From IMG/VR virus record IMGVR_UViG_3300020477_000171, positions 1 to 20,337 of that record: a stretch of 20,337 bases of DNA; one strand, written 5' to 3'. This stretch comes from a virus. This document shows positions 6,354 through 16,400 of this stretch, one piece after another. The stretch's first letter is position 1. Every line of letters starts with the position of its first letter. Both the position numbers and the translations under genes were made by a program. Under the pieces are notes generated by a model, which saw nothing but the letters and a program-made list of their open reading frames with translations, did no database searches and was not told where the DNA came from.

Positions 6354-9098
6354 ATGCCTTTAATTTCTAGCTCTATACCTAATTTAATTAATGGGATTTC
6401 CCAACAACCAGCAGAAATTAGGTTACCATCACAAGGAGAACGACAAATAAATGGTTTAAGCTCAGTTGCTAGAGGTTTAGAAAAAAGACCGGGAACAGAA
6501 CACAAAGCAAAACTCTCTAGTACTGCGGAATCAGATTCTTTTGTTCATAGTATACGAAGAGATAGAGATGAAGAATATACTATGATTCTCAGTAGAGCTT
6601 CAAATGGTACTAAAAATCTTGAGATATATGATCAAGATGGTACGTCTATTCCTGTAAAATCTGCACCTACTGCAAATGCTTCCACTTCTACAAATGATAT
6701 TACAAATTCAGATTTATCATATCTTGAAACTACTTCAGTAAAAGATAATATAGTAGCCACAACAGTTGCAGATACTACTTTTCTTATTAATAAAACAATT
6801 ACAGTAGAAAAAGCTACCCAAGATAGTGAGGTATCAGGAGAAGGGACAACATCATATTTATCTCCCAGAGGTTCAGATAATTGGACTAGTACTTATGATT
6901 ATGAAGGATTAATTAATATTAAAGTTGGGGATTATAGTTCAAAGTATGTTGTAATTTTAAAGCCTAAAGGAGGAACACTTAGCGGAAATACTTATAAAGT
7001 AGGATTTCAAACTCCTGCATCTAATGTTGCTCTTAACCAAAAATATGTAGCTACTCCTGTTATTGCAAAAATTATAAAAGAAGGATCTAGTGCTATTAGT
7101 GTTGCTGGTACAGATCATTGGGATTCTTTCAGTCAAGGAACTCCAGCCGAAGGTTTTGGAGGATGGAAACCTACTGCTGGAAGAAATGAAGATGGAGAAA
7201 CTGGTAACTCAGAATATTATAATGGTTTGAATGCTATAGCATCAGGAACTCTTGCTAATAGTCCATTTACATTTACATTAGAAGCTAGTAAAAGTGTTAT
7301 TGTTATAAAAAGTACAGAGCCTTTTGAAATTGAAACTGCTGATTCTCATGGTGGTAATGATGTAATAGGAATCACAACAAGTACAACTTCTTTTTCAAAA
7401 CTTCCGGGAACAGGAGCACCTAATAATTATATTGTAAAAATTGCAGGAAGTAGTGATGCAACTCAAGATGATTTTTATGTTAAATATAATAAGACTGAAG
7501 AGAACTGGAAAGAAACTCTTGGTTTTGATGTAAATGAAACTACATTAGTATCTAGCGGTATAGTAACAGGTTTTAATATGTTCACTATGCCTCATAGATT
7601 GATAAGGTTGTATGATAATCAAGGAACTCCTAATAAATATTTTCTTTTTGAACCAGTAAAAGAAGCTTCAGCTTCTAATGGAGCACCTGATCGTTATGGA
7701 TGGTCTTCTAGAAAATCAGGAGATGATACATCTAATCCATTTCCATCTTTTACAGGAGGAAAAATAAATGATATATGTTTTCATAAGAACCGCTTTGGAG
7801 TCCTTAGTGATGAAAATATTATATTTTCTGTTGCAGGAAACTTCTACAATTTTTTTCCTATTTCTGTAATGACAGGATTGGAAAGTAATCCTATTGATAT
7901 TTCAGTATCGAATAATGAAGTTTCTATACTTAAACATGCTGCAGCATTTGACCAAAGTTTACTACTTTTCTCAGACTTTCAGCAATTTAGTTTAAATAGT
8001 AGTGATGGTGCATTCACTCCTTCTAATGTCTCAGTAGACGTTGTAACTCAATTTGAAAGTACTTCAGAAGCTCCTCCTATTTCTTCTGGTAAATTTGTTT
8101 ATTTCCCATTTAAACGTGGTGAGTATTCAGGAGTAAGAGAATACTTTGTTGATATAGGGTCGGCAGATTCTAATGATGCTACAGATATTACTGCTCATGT
8201 ACCTCAATATATTAAAGGTACTATTAGTAAGATGGTGGTAAGTTCTACTGATCAAATGATAGCAGTATTAAGTACTGATGATACTAAACGAGTTTATATT
8301 TATAAAAACTTTTGGACAGGTCAGGAAAAAATACAAAACTCTTGGAGTCATTGGGTATTTGATGGAGACATTCTTAACTGTGCATTCTTAGGATCGACTT
8401 TAAAGTTACTTGTAAAGAGAGCAGATGGTTTATATTTAGAAGATATTAATTTAAGTTTAGATTCCGCAGAAGCAGTTATGGAAGATAAAACTTCTGTACT
8501 TTTAGATAGGAGAGTTAAATTAACTTATGCTTCAAACTTTACTCTCTCAGCTTCTAATCTTCCTTACTATGCAAATAAACCTAGTAACATGGTCTATGTT
8601 ACAGACAATGCAAGAAAACTAATTACAGAAGCAGAGGTTAATGAATATTTATCAGATTCAAATAATCAAGATAATGTAGTATATGCAGGAATTCCATATA
8701 CTTTTGAATATGAATTCTCTAGATTTATTCATAAAGAAAATGATCTTCCAGTACAAACAGCTAAACTTCAAGTTAGGAATATTAACTTACTTTACAATAA
8801 TACTGGATTCTTTAATGTAAAAGTTAATGTAACTCCAGGAACTATTAAGATTCCAGATGGGTCTGGAGGAACTACTACTGTAACTCCTCGTACAAATTAC
8901 TCTAAAAACTTCTCAGGAATGCTCACTAACACTTCTGCTTTTGGTGAGTATAAATTGCTCTCAGGGACCTTCAAAAGCTCCGTCATGACAAATAGTTCTA
9001 ACTGTAATATTATATTAGAGAATGATCAATACTTGCCGTGTGCCTTTCAGAGTGCAGAATGGGAAGGATTCTTACACAAGAGAAATACAAGAGTATAG
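6354..9098 (+). CDS. Tail tubular protein B (tail nozzle, T7 gp12-like)
   Basis: 914 residues against 794 in T7 gp12. It forms the hexameric nozzle below the gp11 ring. The N-terminus is diagnostic: SSIPNLINGISQQPAEIRLP, then GERQINGLSSVARGLEKRPGTE. Other family traits are the segment DICFHKNRFGVLSDENIIFS (about 475-495) and the following residues DISVSNNEVSILKHAAAFDQ (about 518-537). The extra length seems to lie in the Gly/Ser/Thr-rich region of about residues 160-350. The start lies two bases after the tail tube A stop with no clear ribosome-binding site, so coupling is likely. The stop TAG is directly followed by the next ATG. Confidence 0.94.
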   Translation: MPLISSSIPNLINGISQQPAEIRLPSQGERQINGLSSVARGLEKRPGTEHKAKLSSTAESDSFVHSIRRDRDEEYTMILSRASNGTKNLEIYDQDGTSIPVKSAPTANASTSTNDITNSDLSYLETTSVKDNIVATTVADTTFLINKTITVEKATQDSEVSGEGTTSYLSPRGSDNWTSTYDYEGLINIKVGDYSSKYVVILKPKGGTLSGNTYKVGFQTPASNVALNQKYVATPVIAKIIKEGSSAISVAGTDHWDSFSQGTPAEGFGGWKPTAGRNEDGETGNSEYYNGLNAIASGTLANSPFTFTLEASKSVIVIKSTEPFEIETADSHGGNDVIGITTSTTSFSKLPGTGAPNNYIVKIAGSSDATQDDFYVKYNKTEENWKETLGFDVNETTLVSSGIVTGFNMFTMPHRLIRLYDNQGTPNKYFLFEPVKEASASNGAPDRYGWSSRKSGDDTSNPFPSFTGGKINDICFHKNRFGVLSDENIIFSVAGNFYNFFPISVMTGLESNPIDISVSNNEVSILKHAAAFDQSLLLFSDFQQFSLNSSDGAFTPSNVSVDVVTQFESTSEAPPISSGKFVYFPFKRGEYSGVREYFVDIGSADSNDATDITAHVPQYIKGTISKMVVSSTDQMIAVLSTDDTKRVYIYKNFWTGQEKIQNSWSHWVFDGDILNCAFLGSTLKLLVKRADGLYLEDINLSLDSAEAVMEDKTSVLLDRRVKLTYASNFTLSASNLPYYANKPSNMVYVTDNARKLITEAEVNEYLSDSNNQDNVVYAGIPYTFEYEFSRFIHKENDLPVQTAKLQVRNINLLYNNTGFFNVKVNVTPGTIKIPDGSGGTTTVTPRTNYSKNFSGMLTNTSAFGEYKLLSGTFKSSVMTNSSNCNIILENDQYLPCAFQSAEWEGFLHKRNTRV

Positions 9099-9575
9099 AT
9101 GTATTATAAGGATCATGTAAAGTCTTTTGAACCTTCTTATGTTGATCTTTTAGGGGATAATATGTGTGAGGTAGATAAAGATGAGGTATATGCAACTTCA
9201 GGACAGAATCCTAAAGAAGCATTAACTACTTCTATAATGAGAAGTGACCAGTTAATATGTTATTTTGATAAAGATAAATTACTTGGTATTGGAGGAGTAG
9301 GTGTAGAGCTTAGTGGAGAAGGGATTCCGTGGTTCTTGAGAACAAAGTATTTTAATTCTTGGAAGAAAAAGAATAAAAAAAGCTTTCTCAAAAGTAGTAG
9401 ATCTTGGATCGAACATATGGGAGAGATGTATCCTGCAATGTATAATTATGTAGATAAACGAAATAAAGAATCAATCACTTGGCTTAAACATTTAGGATTT
9501 CAATTTACACAAACTGTACAACATTACGGATTTCTTAGGATTCCTTTTATTAAATTTGAAAAATATAACGGGTAA
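9099..9575 (+). CDS. Internal virion protein A (T7 gp13-like, GNAT-related fold)
   Basis: 158 residues; T7 gp13 has 138. In T7 this protein is needed for correct virion assembly. The sequence shows the family pattern: a strand pair around LICYFDKDKLLGIGGVGV, PWFLRT (about 75-80), a helix SFLKSSRSWIEHMGEMYPAM, then NYVDKRNKESITWLKHLGFQ (about 120-140) and a final PF..F. The last blocks are typical of GNAT-like phage proteins. The start directly abuts the tail tube B stop. It is first in the gp13-14-15-16 order, which supports the call. Whether it acetylates anything is unknown. Confidence 0.85.
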   Translation: MYYKDHVKSFEPSYVDLLGDNMCEVDKDEVYATSGQNPKEALTTSIMRSDQLICYFDKDKLLGIGGVGVELSGEGIPWFLRTKYFNSWKKKNKKSFLKSSRSWIEHMGEMYPAMYNYVDKRNKESITWLKHLGFQFTQTVQHYGFLRIPFIKFEKYNG

Positions 9576-9580
9576 ATAAT

Positions 9581-10099
9581 ATGAGTGCATTGCTTGCTAT
9601 TTCTGCTGGATCAGCAATACTGAACCATGATGCCCGAAATAGGCAAAATGCATCTGATAATCTATGGATGCATGAACAAAAAAAGAGGATTGCTCAACAA
9701 CTAAGGATACAAGAAGCCGGAGCTAGACAGAATATAGCTGATATTGATAGACAGAAAGAGAGAGATAAAGAAATAACTACTGATCAGCTTGTTAATAGCC
9801 AATTAGATCAATTAAGAATTCAAGAGTCAGCTAAAGCTTCTGGACTTCCAGAAGGACAGAGTACTGATGCTGTAATTAGATCTACTATAGGAGAAGTATT
9901 AAAACAAGAGAACGCTTTTCTTAAAGATATGGATGTAAAACAACAACAATATGCACTTCAAGAAAGAGAAATTATGCATGGTATGGACATGGCTTTCCTA
10001 GATGCCGAAGCTTCTATTAATAGTATGAGATATAAGCGAGGGGATGGAGGTATGGGATTGTTTATGGATATGGCTGGAGCTTACGCAAAACACGGATAA
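9581..10099 (+). CDS. Internal virion protein B (T7 gp14-like)
   Basis: 172 residues; T7 gp14 has 196. In T7, gp14 is part of the inner core and is ejected to form a pore in the outer membrane. Here the protein starts with a short hydrophobic stretch (ALLAISAGSAIL), followed by a long charged helix rich in Gln, Arg and Lys (residues about 15-75). It then has the family's small-residue block SAKASGLPEGQSTDAVIRST and a second helix. It ends in a Gly/Met-rich tail (GGMGLFMDMAGAYAKHG). Spacing to both neighbours is under six bases and no strong ribosome-binding site is seen. Position between gp13-like and gp15-like genes supports the call. Confidence 0.85.
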   Translation: MSALLAISAGSAILNHDARNRQNASDNLWMHEQKKRIAQQLRIQEAGARQNIADIDRQKERDKEITTDQLVNSQLDQLRIQESAKASGLPEGQSTDAVIRSTIGEVLKQENAFLKDMDVKQQQYALQEREIMHGMDMAFLDAEASINSMRYKRGDGGMGLFMDMAGAYAKHG

Positions 10100-10102
10100 T
10101 AA

Positions 10103-13100
10103 ATGGCACAACAAGCAATTTCCCAAAGAGAATTATCAGGTAATTGGGCTGGTAATAGAAGAGCACCTACACTAGGTATAGGAGGAAAACCACCTACTGA
10201 TGAAGGTGCAGCTAATCTAGCAGCTTTTGCTCAAGATCTTGATGACTTTGGAGATGATTTACAACAAGGAAGAAAAAGAAGGGCTGCTGAAGAAAAAGCT
10301 AGAAAAGACGCTCAAAAAATAAAAGATGATGCAGAAGCAGAACGTCTTAAAATAAAAGCTAAAAGAAGAGAACTAGAATCTTCTGGTCAAGATTATAAAA
10401 CTGCTCATGGAATCTCAGTATTAGATAGTGGTGAACCGGGTCAAAAAGCCAGAGATCAAGGTGATCCTGATGTTATGAATCCGATATATCGGAAAGAATA
10501 CGAAAGAGCTTATACTGGTAGAAAAGTAGAACAATTCCAAACAAATTTAGATGCACGATCTGAAAAAGAAGTTGGAGAAATGTATAATGTCTGGAAGCAA
10601 GGCTTTGGAAAAGAAGGACATCCTGCAAATGGTATTTCTTTTGAATATTTTGCATCAGAAGCATTAAGTAGAAGAAAAGATGATATATTTGCAAATGAAC
10701 TTTCTCATCTTCCTCATCTTGGAGAATTTGCTGATAAAATAAGTTTTAAATCTTATACAGATAATATAGCTAAATTTGATCAAGAATTTAGGGATGAGAC
10801 AAAACGTAAATTTTTAAATGGTGCAGTTAATGATCATTTAGAATCATTTGCTCCAGAAGGTAGAACAGGATTACCTAGACCTCAAACAAAAGATGGAAAA
10901 GAAATCTCAGCAGCCTCTGATTTATTAAATAAAGCAGAAGGTTTAATGGGTAAGCAAGTAACTGAAGATGGGCAACTAAGAGGAATTTATTCTAAAAATG
11001 AAGTTCATGGAGCATTTATTAAAGAATTTAGTGATCGAATAACACTTGCTGATGATCCTAACGATCCTATATTTGAATCGTTAGATACTATTTTTGATAG
11101 TCCTGATGCTCATAAATTATTAAATTTAGATCCTAATAATCCTCAAGGCATAGGAAAACAATATGAAGATATAAAATCTAAAGCAGAAAGTAAATTTATA
11201 TCTCTATCAAATAAAAAAGAATCAACAGATAAAGCTAAAAGTAAAGAAATTACAGATCAACATACTGGAGTAGTTCAGAATCTTTATGCAAGAGCATCTT
11301 CTTTAAAATTAAAAGCTGAAGAAGGTAATCTTGATATATCTGAATTAGAAGAGTTAAAAGCGATTGTAGCAGATGAAGATTCTTATAGTAAAGGTAAATT
11401 AGAATTCTTAGATGATAGTGTAAAAATTATATCTCAATTAAGTGGTCCAGATATTAAGTCTAGTTCTACTCCTTTAACACAACCAGAAGCTACTGCTGTT
11501 AAACAATTTACTGAGAATGAATTATCAAAAGTAGATAATTTAGAAGATTTAGCAGATCTTAGAAAGAAAATTTTACATGGAAAAGATGGCTCTCGCCCAA
11601 AAATGGCTAAGATCAAAGCTCTGGATGCTCAAAAAAAAGCTTTAGAAGATAGAAATGCAGGAAGAAAGATTAAAAGAGATATCTTCAAAGAAAATAGTAC
11701 AGAGCAAATGAGTTCGTTACAAACTAATTATAAAACAGAAGCAAGTAATATTAGAAAAATAGAACGAAGTAAAGATGGAAAAAGATCTGGAGCTTTGAAA
11801 AAGTTTCTTGGCAGTATAGATAAAAGAAAAGAAACGATTAGAAATAGAGTTGATCTTTCAGCTGCCGATAAACTAACTGCTATCGCTTCTCTAGAAGCTG
11901 AAGCTAAGGATTTAGAACAGGAAGAAAATACTTACTTAGATGGTCAACAAACAGAAAGTTTCTATAATTATTTACAAGATCCCACTAAATTTAATTCAGA
12001 AAAAATAACTGATAAAAATAGAAAAGAATTACAGAAAAAAATAGACAAAATTAAAGATCCTTCTTTACGAAAAACATTAAACAGTAAACTTACTGAGATT
12101 ACCGATAATAAACATTCTCAGGATTCTTTAAAAGAAGAATTTAAAAATCTTAAAGTTGCCGATAAAGCATTTTCTATATTTGGAAAAGAACTTAATGGAA
12201 TAAAAGCTTTAGGTAGTGAAGCAGGATTAGCGGAGTTAAAAAAACTTCAAGAAAAATATGAAGAAGATGAGAACTTTTTAGAACAACTTTCCAAAGATCC
12301 TTCTAAAAGAAATTTTCTTGATGATATAGTTCAAGCTGAACAATATTTACTTGCTAAAGTTCCTGAAGAAAAAAAGGAAGCAGAAAGAAAGATCGCATTA
12401 GAAGGTGTTGAAAAAAGTAAGGAAGAAAGAACAGGAAAACAAAATGAAGCTATGGAAACAATCCTAGCTCTTGAAGAGGATTATAGTATTGAAAATTATA
12501 ACGCTGCATTTTCTGCTATTACTGCTGAAATAGATATGAATCAATTAGAAGGTCCTCCTATTAAAGATAATATTTATGCAGAAGAAAGACGAACAGCTTT
12601 AATAGATAGAATAAATGACATCAAAACTAAGTCTTCAGGTAGAGTTCCTACTATTGGTTCAAAAGAATTTGATCCTACAATTTATACAAAATATGAAGAG
12701 AAGATAGCAGCATTAAAAAGTCTTGAAGGTCAACCTTTAATAGATGCAGTTAAGGCTGTAAAATTAGAACTGAAAGAACAATATCATGGATTTGAAGTCC
12801 CTCAGCAAATTTATGAAGATTTCTCCAATGAATTAGACAGTTCAATTCCTGGATCTCCTGTAACACTTTCTCCTGTAGTTCATGGAAGAAAAACAGTAAG
12901 ATCAGCATTTCTAGGTAAATTTGATAAATATGATGATTCCAGTGAGTTTCAGTTGTTGGGAGGAAAAGAAGGTGCAGATTTATATGAAAAAATACGAGCT
13001 GTTTATGAAAGAAAAGTTACTGCTGCAACTAAAAAAGAAGATTGGAAAGCTTTAACTGCGGAAGAAAAATTAGAAAAAACAGAGTTAATAGCTTCAAATT

Positions 13101-13447
13101 TATTAAATACTAAATTAACTCCTGAAGAAGGAGGTATGGATGAAGGTTGGAGAAGTAGAATGGAAATTTATTCTGCTAAATGGGAAGAAGCTCAGAAACT
13201 AAAAGAAAAACAAGATCAATTAACAACAATACAAGTAGATCAAGACTTAACGGCTGGTGGGCAAAAACAGACTATTGAAGAAACTACCACAGATAGACAG
13301 TTAATTAATTTTCAAATAAAAAACCCTTTTAATGATAAAGCTTTATACACATCTTATAAAGACGATATAAAAAAAGTTACCACAACAAAAGTAACAAAAT
13401 ATGTTAATCAAAGTATGGCTAATAATCCAAAATCCATAGGAGGCTAA
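10103..13447 (+). CDS. Internal virion protein C (T7 gp15-like), enlarged
   Basis: 1114 residues, far longer than T7 gp15 (747). In T7, gp15 stacks in the head core and after ejection builds the periplasmic part of the DNA tunnel. The sequence is highly charged (Lys/Glu) and mostly helical, with likely coiled coils at about residues 55-95, 380-560 and 600-790. The N-terminal segment NPIYRKEYERAYTGRKVEQF (about 126-145) has the look of gp15-type proteins. No enzyme domain or membrane span is visible. The call depends chiefly on position between gp14-like and gp16-like genes, size and composition. A strong ribosome-binding site for the next gene (AGGAGG) is built into its last codons. Confidence 0.8.
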   Translation: MAQQAISQRELSGNWAGNRRAPTLGIGGKPPTDEGAANLAAFAQDLDDFGDDLQQGRKRRAAEEKARKDAQKIKDDAEAERLKIKAKRRELESSGQDYKTAHGISVLDSGEPGQKARDQGDPDVMNPIYRKEYERAYTGRKVEQFQTNLDARSEKEVGEMYNVWKQGFGKEGHPANGISFEYFASEALSRRKDDIFANELSHLPHLGEFADKISFKSYTDNIAKFDQEFRDETKRKFLNGAVNDHLESFAPEGRTGLPRPQTKDGKEISAASDLLNKAEGLMGKQVTEDGQLRGIYSKNEVHGAFIKEFSDRITLADDPNDPIFESLDTIFDSPDAHKLLNLDPNNPQGIGKQYEDIKSKAESKFISLSNKKESTDKAKSKEITDQHTGVVQNLYARASSLKLKAEEGNLDISELEELKAIVADEDSYSKGKLEFLDDSVKIISQLSGPDIKSSSTPLTQPEATAVKQFTENELSKVDNLEDLADLRKKILHGKDGSRPKMAKIKALDAQKKALEDRNAGRKIKRDIFKENSTEQMSSLQTNYKTEASNIRKIERSKDGKRSGALKKFLGSIDKRKETIRNRVDLSAADKLTAIASLEAEAKDLEQEENTYLDGQQTESFYNYLQDPTKFNSEKITDKNRKELQKKIDKIKDPSLRKTLNSKLTEITDNKHSQDSLKEEFKNLKVADKAFSIFGKELNGIKALGSEAGLAELKKLQEKYEEDENFLEQLSKDPSKRNFLDDIVQAEQYLLAKVPEEKKEAERKIALEGVEKSKEERTGKQNEAMETILALEEDYSIENYNAAFSAITAEIDMNQLEGPPIKDNIYAEERRTALIDRINDIKTKSSGRVPTIGSKEFDPTIYTKYEEKIAALKSLEGQPLIDAVKAVKLELKEQYHGFEVPQQIYEDFSNELDSSIPGSPVTLSPVVHGRKTVRSAFLGKFDKYDDSSEFQLLGGKEGADLYEKIRAVYERKVTAATKKEDWKALTAEEKLEKTELIASNLLNTKLTPEEGGMDEGWRSRMEIYSAKWEEAQKLKEKQDQLTTIQVDQDLTAGGQKQTIEETTTDRQLINFQIKNPFNDKALYTSYKDDIKKVTTTKVTKYVNQSMANNPKSIGG

Positions 13448-13451
13448 CTTG
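13438..13451 (+). promoter_or_regulatory. Strong ribosome-binding site with TTG start for the gp16-like gene
   Basis: AGGAGG (13438-13443), then five bases, then TTG (13449-13451). It lies within the last codons and stop of the gp15-like gene. It is the only perfect AGGAGG I see at a gene start in this window, paired with the only non-ATG start. Confidence 0.75.
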
Positions 13452-16400
13452 CCAGAAGAAGAAACACAAAAAAAAGTTCTAAGTGAACATAAAGAACTTC
13501 TGGAAAAAGAAACTCCTGATGCTCCTATTGAGGAAGAACCAGATTCTACTTTACTTGAACTATCTCAGGACCCATTTAGAGGAAGAGAACAGAAATCTTA
13601 TCCGTGGTTAGAAAGAGCTTTTGATCCTGAGTCTCCTACTATTAATGACAGATCTATTTATACTCAGTCAGCTTGGGATAAATCCAGTGGTCAAGAATTA
13701 CTATTTCCTACTATAAGATTAGATAAAAGCACAGGACAGTTATTTCAGTATGATACTTCTACTCCTGAAGGAATTCAAGAAGCTTATGAAAAAGCTATAG
13801 CAGAAGATGATTATTTAACTTTTGCGAGTGCAGATGAAGCAACTACTTTTAGCAAGCATGTTAGTGAGAGAATAAGTCAAATAAGAGCTTCTCATAAAGC
13901 ACAGCAAGAACAACATAAAATAAATAGAGAGAAAGCTAGACAGACTCCTGCATTATTACCTAATGAAGTAATACAGAAATACCATCAAATAGAAGATTTA
14001 ATGGTTCGTATATCTAGCCATGAAACTCAAAGCTTTGAAGGAATGCAGAATCTTATTGCTGCTATAGAAGATCAAACAGATGATTTTAATGTAGAATCTG
14101 GAGATTATGCAGAAATGGATCTTCTTAGGGAATTTCCTAGTCTTGTAGATGCAAAGCCTACTACACTTCTTAAAGAAATAGAAAGAAGATTTCCAGATAC
14201 AAATTCTACTCCCGGAGCTAATCTTCTTAAACATTATCTAAAAGAAAAATGGCTTGATGAAAATCGTTCCATGTTTTCTCCTCAAGGTGATCCTCTTACA
14301 GCTACTTGGAAAGTTGCAGGAAAACTGAAACAACTTGGTATTGATAGCTACGAAGCTTACGATAAATTCATGTTAGATCTTCCTAATATAGGAGGAAACA
14401 TTGGTTACTCCACAATGGAATTTATGATGTTGGTTACAGAAGGTATCCTAAATCCTCCCGGACTTAGACCAATGACCAATAATATTCAAGTTTGGTATGA
14501 AAAAGTTCAAGGATTAGAACCAAAAGAAGCAAGGAAAAAAGCAGAAGAACTATCTTCTAAAATGTTCCAATGGAGTACTTATGTAGGAGAGCAAGTTCAG
14601 CCTAAAACAGAACTAGGTAAAGCAACTGCCACTATAGGAGAATATACTTTAGGTGCTTTTGGAGGAAAACATATTTGGAAATGGGGATTAACAAAAGCAA
14701 TGAAATGGGGAAAGGTTTTAGAGAAGACCAAAGTTAAAGAATGGGGAAGAGAGATAGGAAAAATAAAACCTACAGATTGGAAAACTCTAGAAAAAGTTGC
14801 TACATCTGATAAGACATCCTTTATAGGAGGAGGAACTTTAGGATTAACAGCCGCCATGTCTCCTGAAAATAGACTTCTTCCTTTCTTAGAAGACATTGGA
14901 ATGCCTCCTGAAATAGCTAGGATAACTGCAGCATCTCCAGATGATACAACCTTCATGAAATACATGAAGAACTTTTATGATGCTTCAGTAGATATAATGG
15001 GATTTGATTTAGTAATTCCCGGTATGTTAGCTTTAAGCAGAGCTATGTATTATTGGTCAAAACCATATACAGTAGAGTCAGTAAAAAAAGCTAAAGAAGG
15101 TTTAAATGTAGCTTCCTCATATTTTGATAAAATAAAATGGTTATTTCCAGAAGAAGCAGCATTTAGAAAACCTAGAAAAGTAACTGGAGCAGAAGCAACA
15201 TTAGCTTCTTTAAAGGAAACATCTCAAAAGGAATTACAGGAATTAATACAAGCTGATAATAAAGGTGAATTACTTAAATATGTAGAATCAAAAGGATATA
15301 CTGTTGATGAAAAAGGTTTAATAGTTCCTAAAGCTCTTGTTCCTAAAGGAAAACCTACTAAAGTAGATAAATTAGAAATTCCAGATGCAGGAATAAAAGA
15401 TGAATCTTTGATTGCTAAAGAACTAACTGATGAAGATAAATTAAGAATTGCAGAATTAGCAATTAAAGATGCTAAAGATTTCTCAACTAGTACCCAGAAA
15501 ATACTTAATGTTGATAAAATAACTACGGAAGAAGACAGATTAAAGTATATTAAAAAGGGTGCTGAAATATTTGATCAACTATATCAAACAGGAAAAAAGA
15601 GAACTACACAAACTTTCCAAGATGCTGAAAGAATAAGGAGAGAAATAGAAGCTTGGGTAGGTCCTGATAACGTAGGTTCATATCTTCAAAAGTTTGCAGG
15701 AATGACTAAGAATTTTCCTGCTCTTATGCATTCAGTACGAACTTATATGTTTGAGGAAGCAAAAGCATTTGCTAGATCTTCAAAAAGAATTTCTGATTTA
15801 GGACCTAGTGCAACCGATAAGGATCTTGTAGAATATTTCTTAGATGTTCATAAGTATGTAGGTGCAATGGAAACAGATGTTAGAATTGCTGGAAATATAG
15901 CAAGAACATTACAAATAAGAAATACAATACTAAATGCTTCTGATAATGTTTTAGCTAATGTTATAGAAGGTGCTGGTAGGTACGGAGAAGATGGTAGAAA
16001 AACATTACTTCAAGTAGCTGATGCTGTAGGAAATCAACCTGATCCATTAGGTATTAAAAATATTGTAAATAGAAGAAATGGACCTCTTTACAATCTTTTT
16101 GAATTTGCAAAATCAAATGCAATTACAGGATTTATTAGTAATGGTGTCACTCTAGCAGCTACAAATCTAGGAGTTCTTTCCTTTATGATAAGTAGACAGC
16201 ATGAACATCTTTCTGAAGTAATGCTTAATACAGTAGCAAGAGAATGGAAAGATAGAACAGGAAAATCCTTCTTTGGATTACAAGGAGAAGGTATGACTTG
16301 GGGAGCATTAAAAGCAGAACATTTTGGACTACAACAAGCTACATTTGAATTATTTGCTGGAGCACACTTTGGACCACGCTCTCCTTTAGGTTCAGCTTAT

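Noticed and set aside
14019-14060. Lytic transglycosylase motif at HETQSFEGMQ
   Set aside because: Only a glutamate and a GMQ fit; spacing and surrounding helices do not match the SLT family, so I do not annotate the domain.
13998-14234. Minus-strand ORF inside the gp16-like gene
   Set aside because: Low-complexity shadow of a coding strand with strong family and order support; no start signal.
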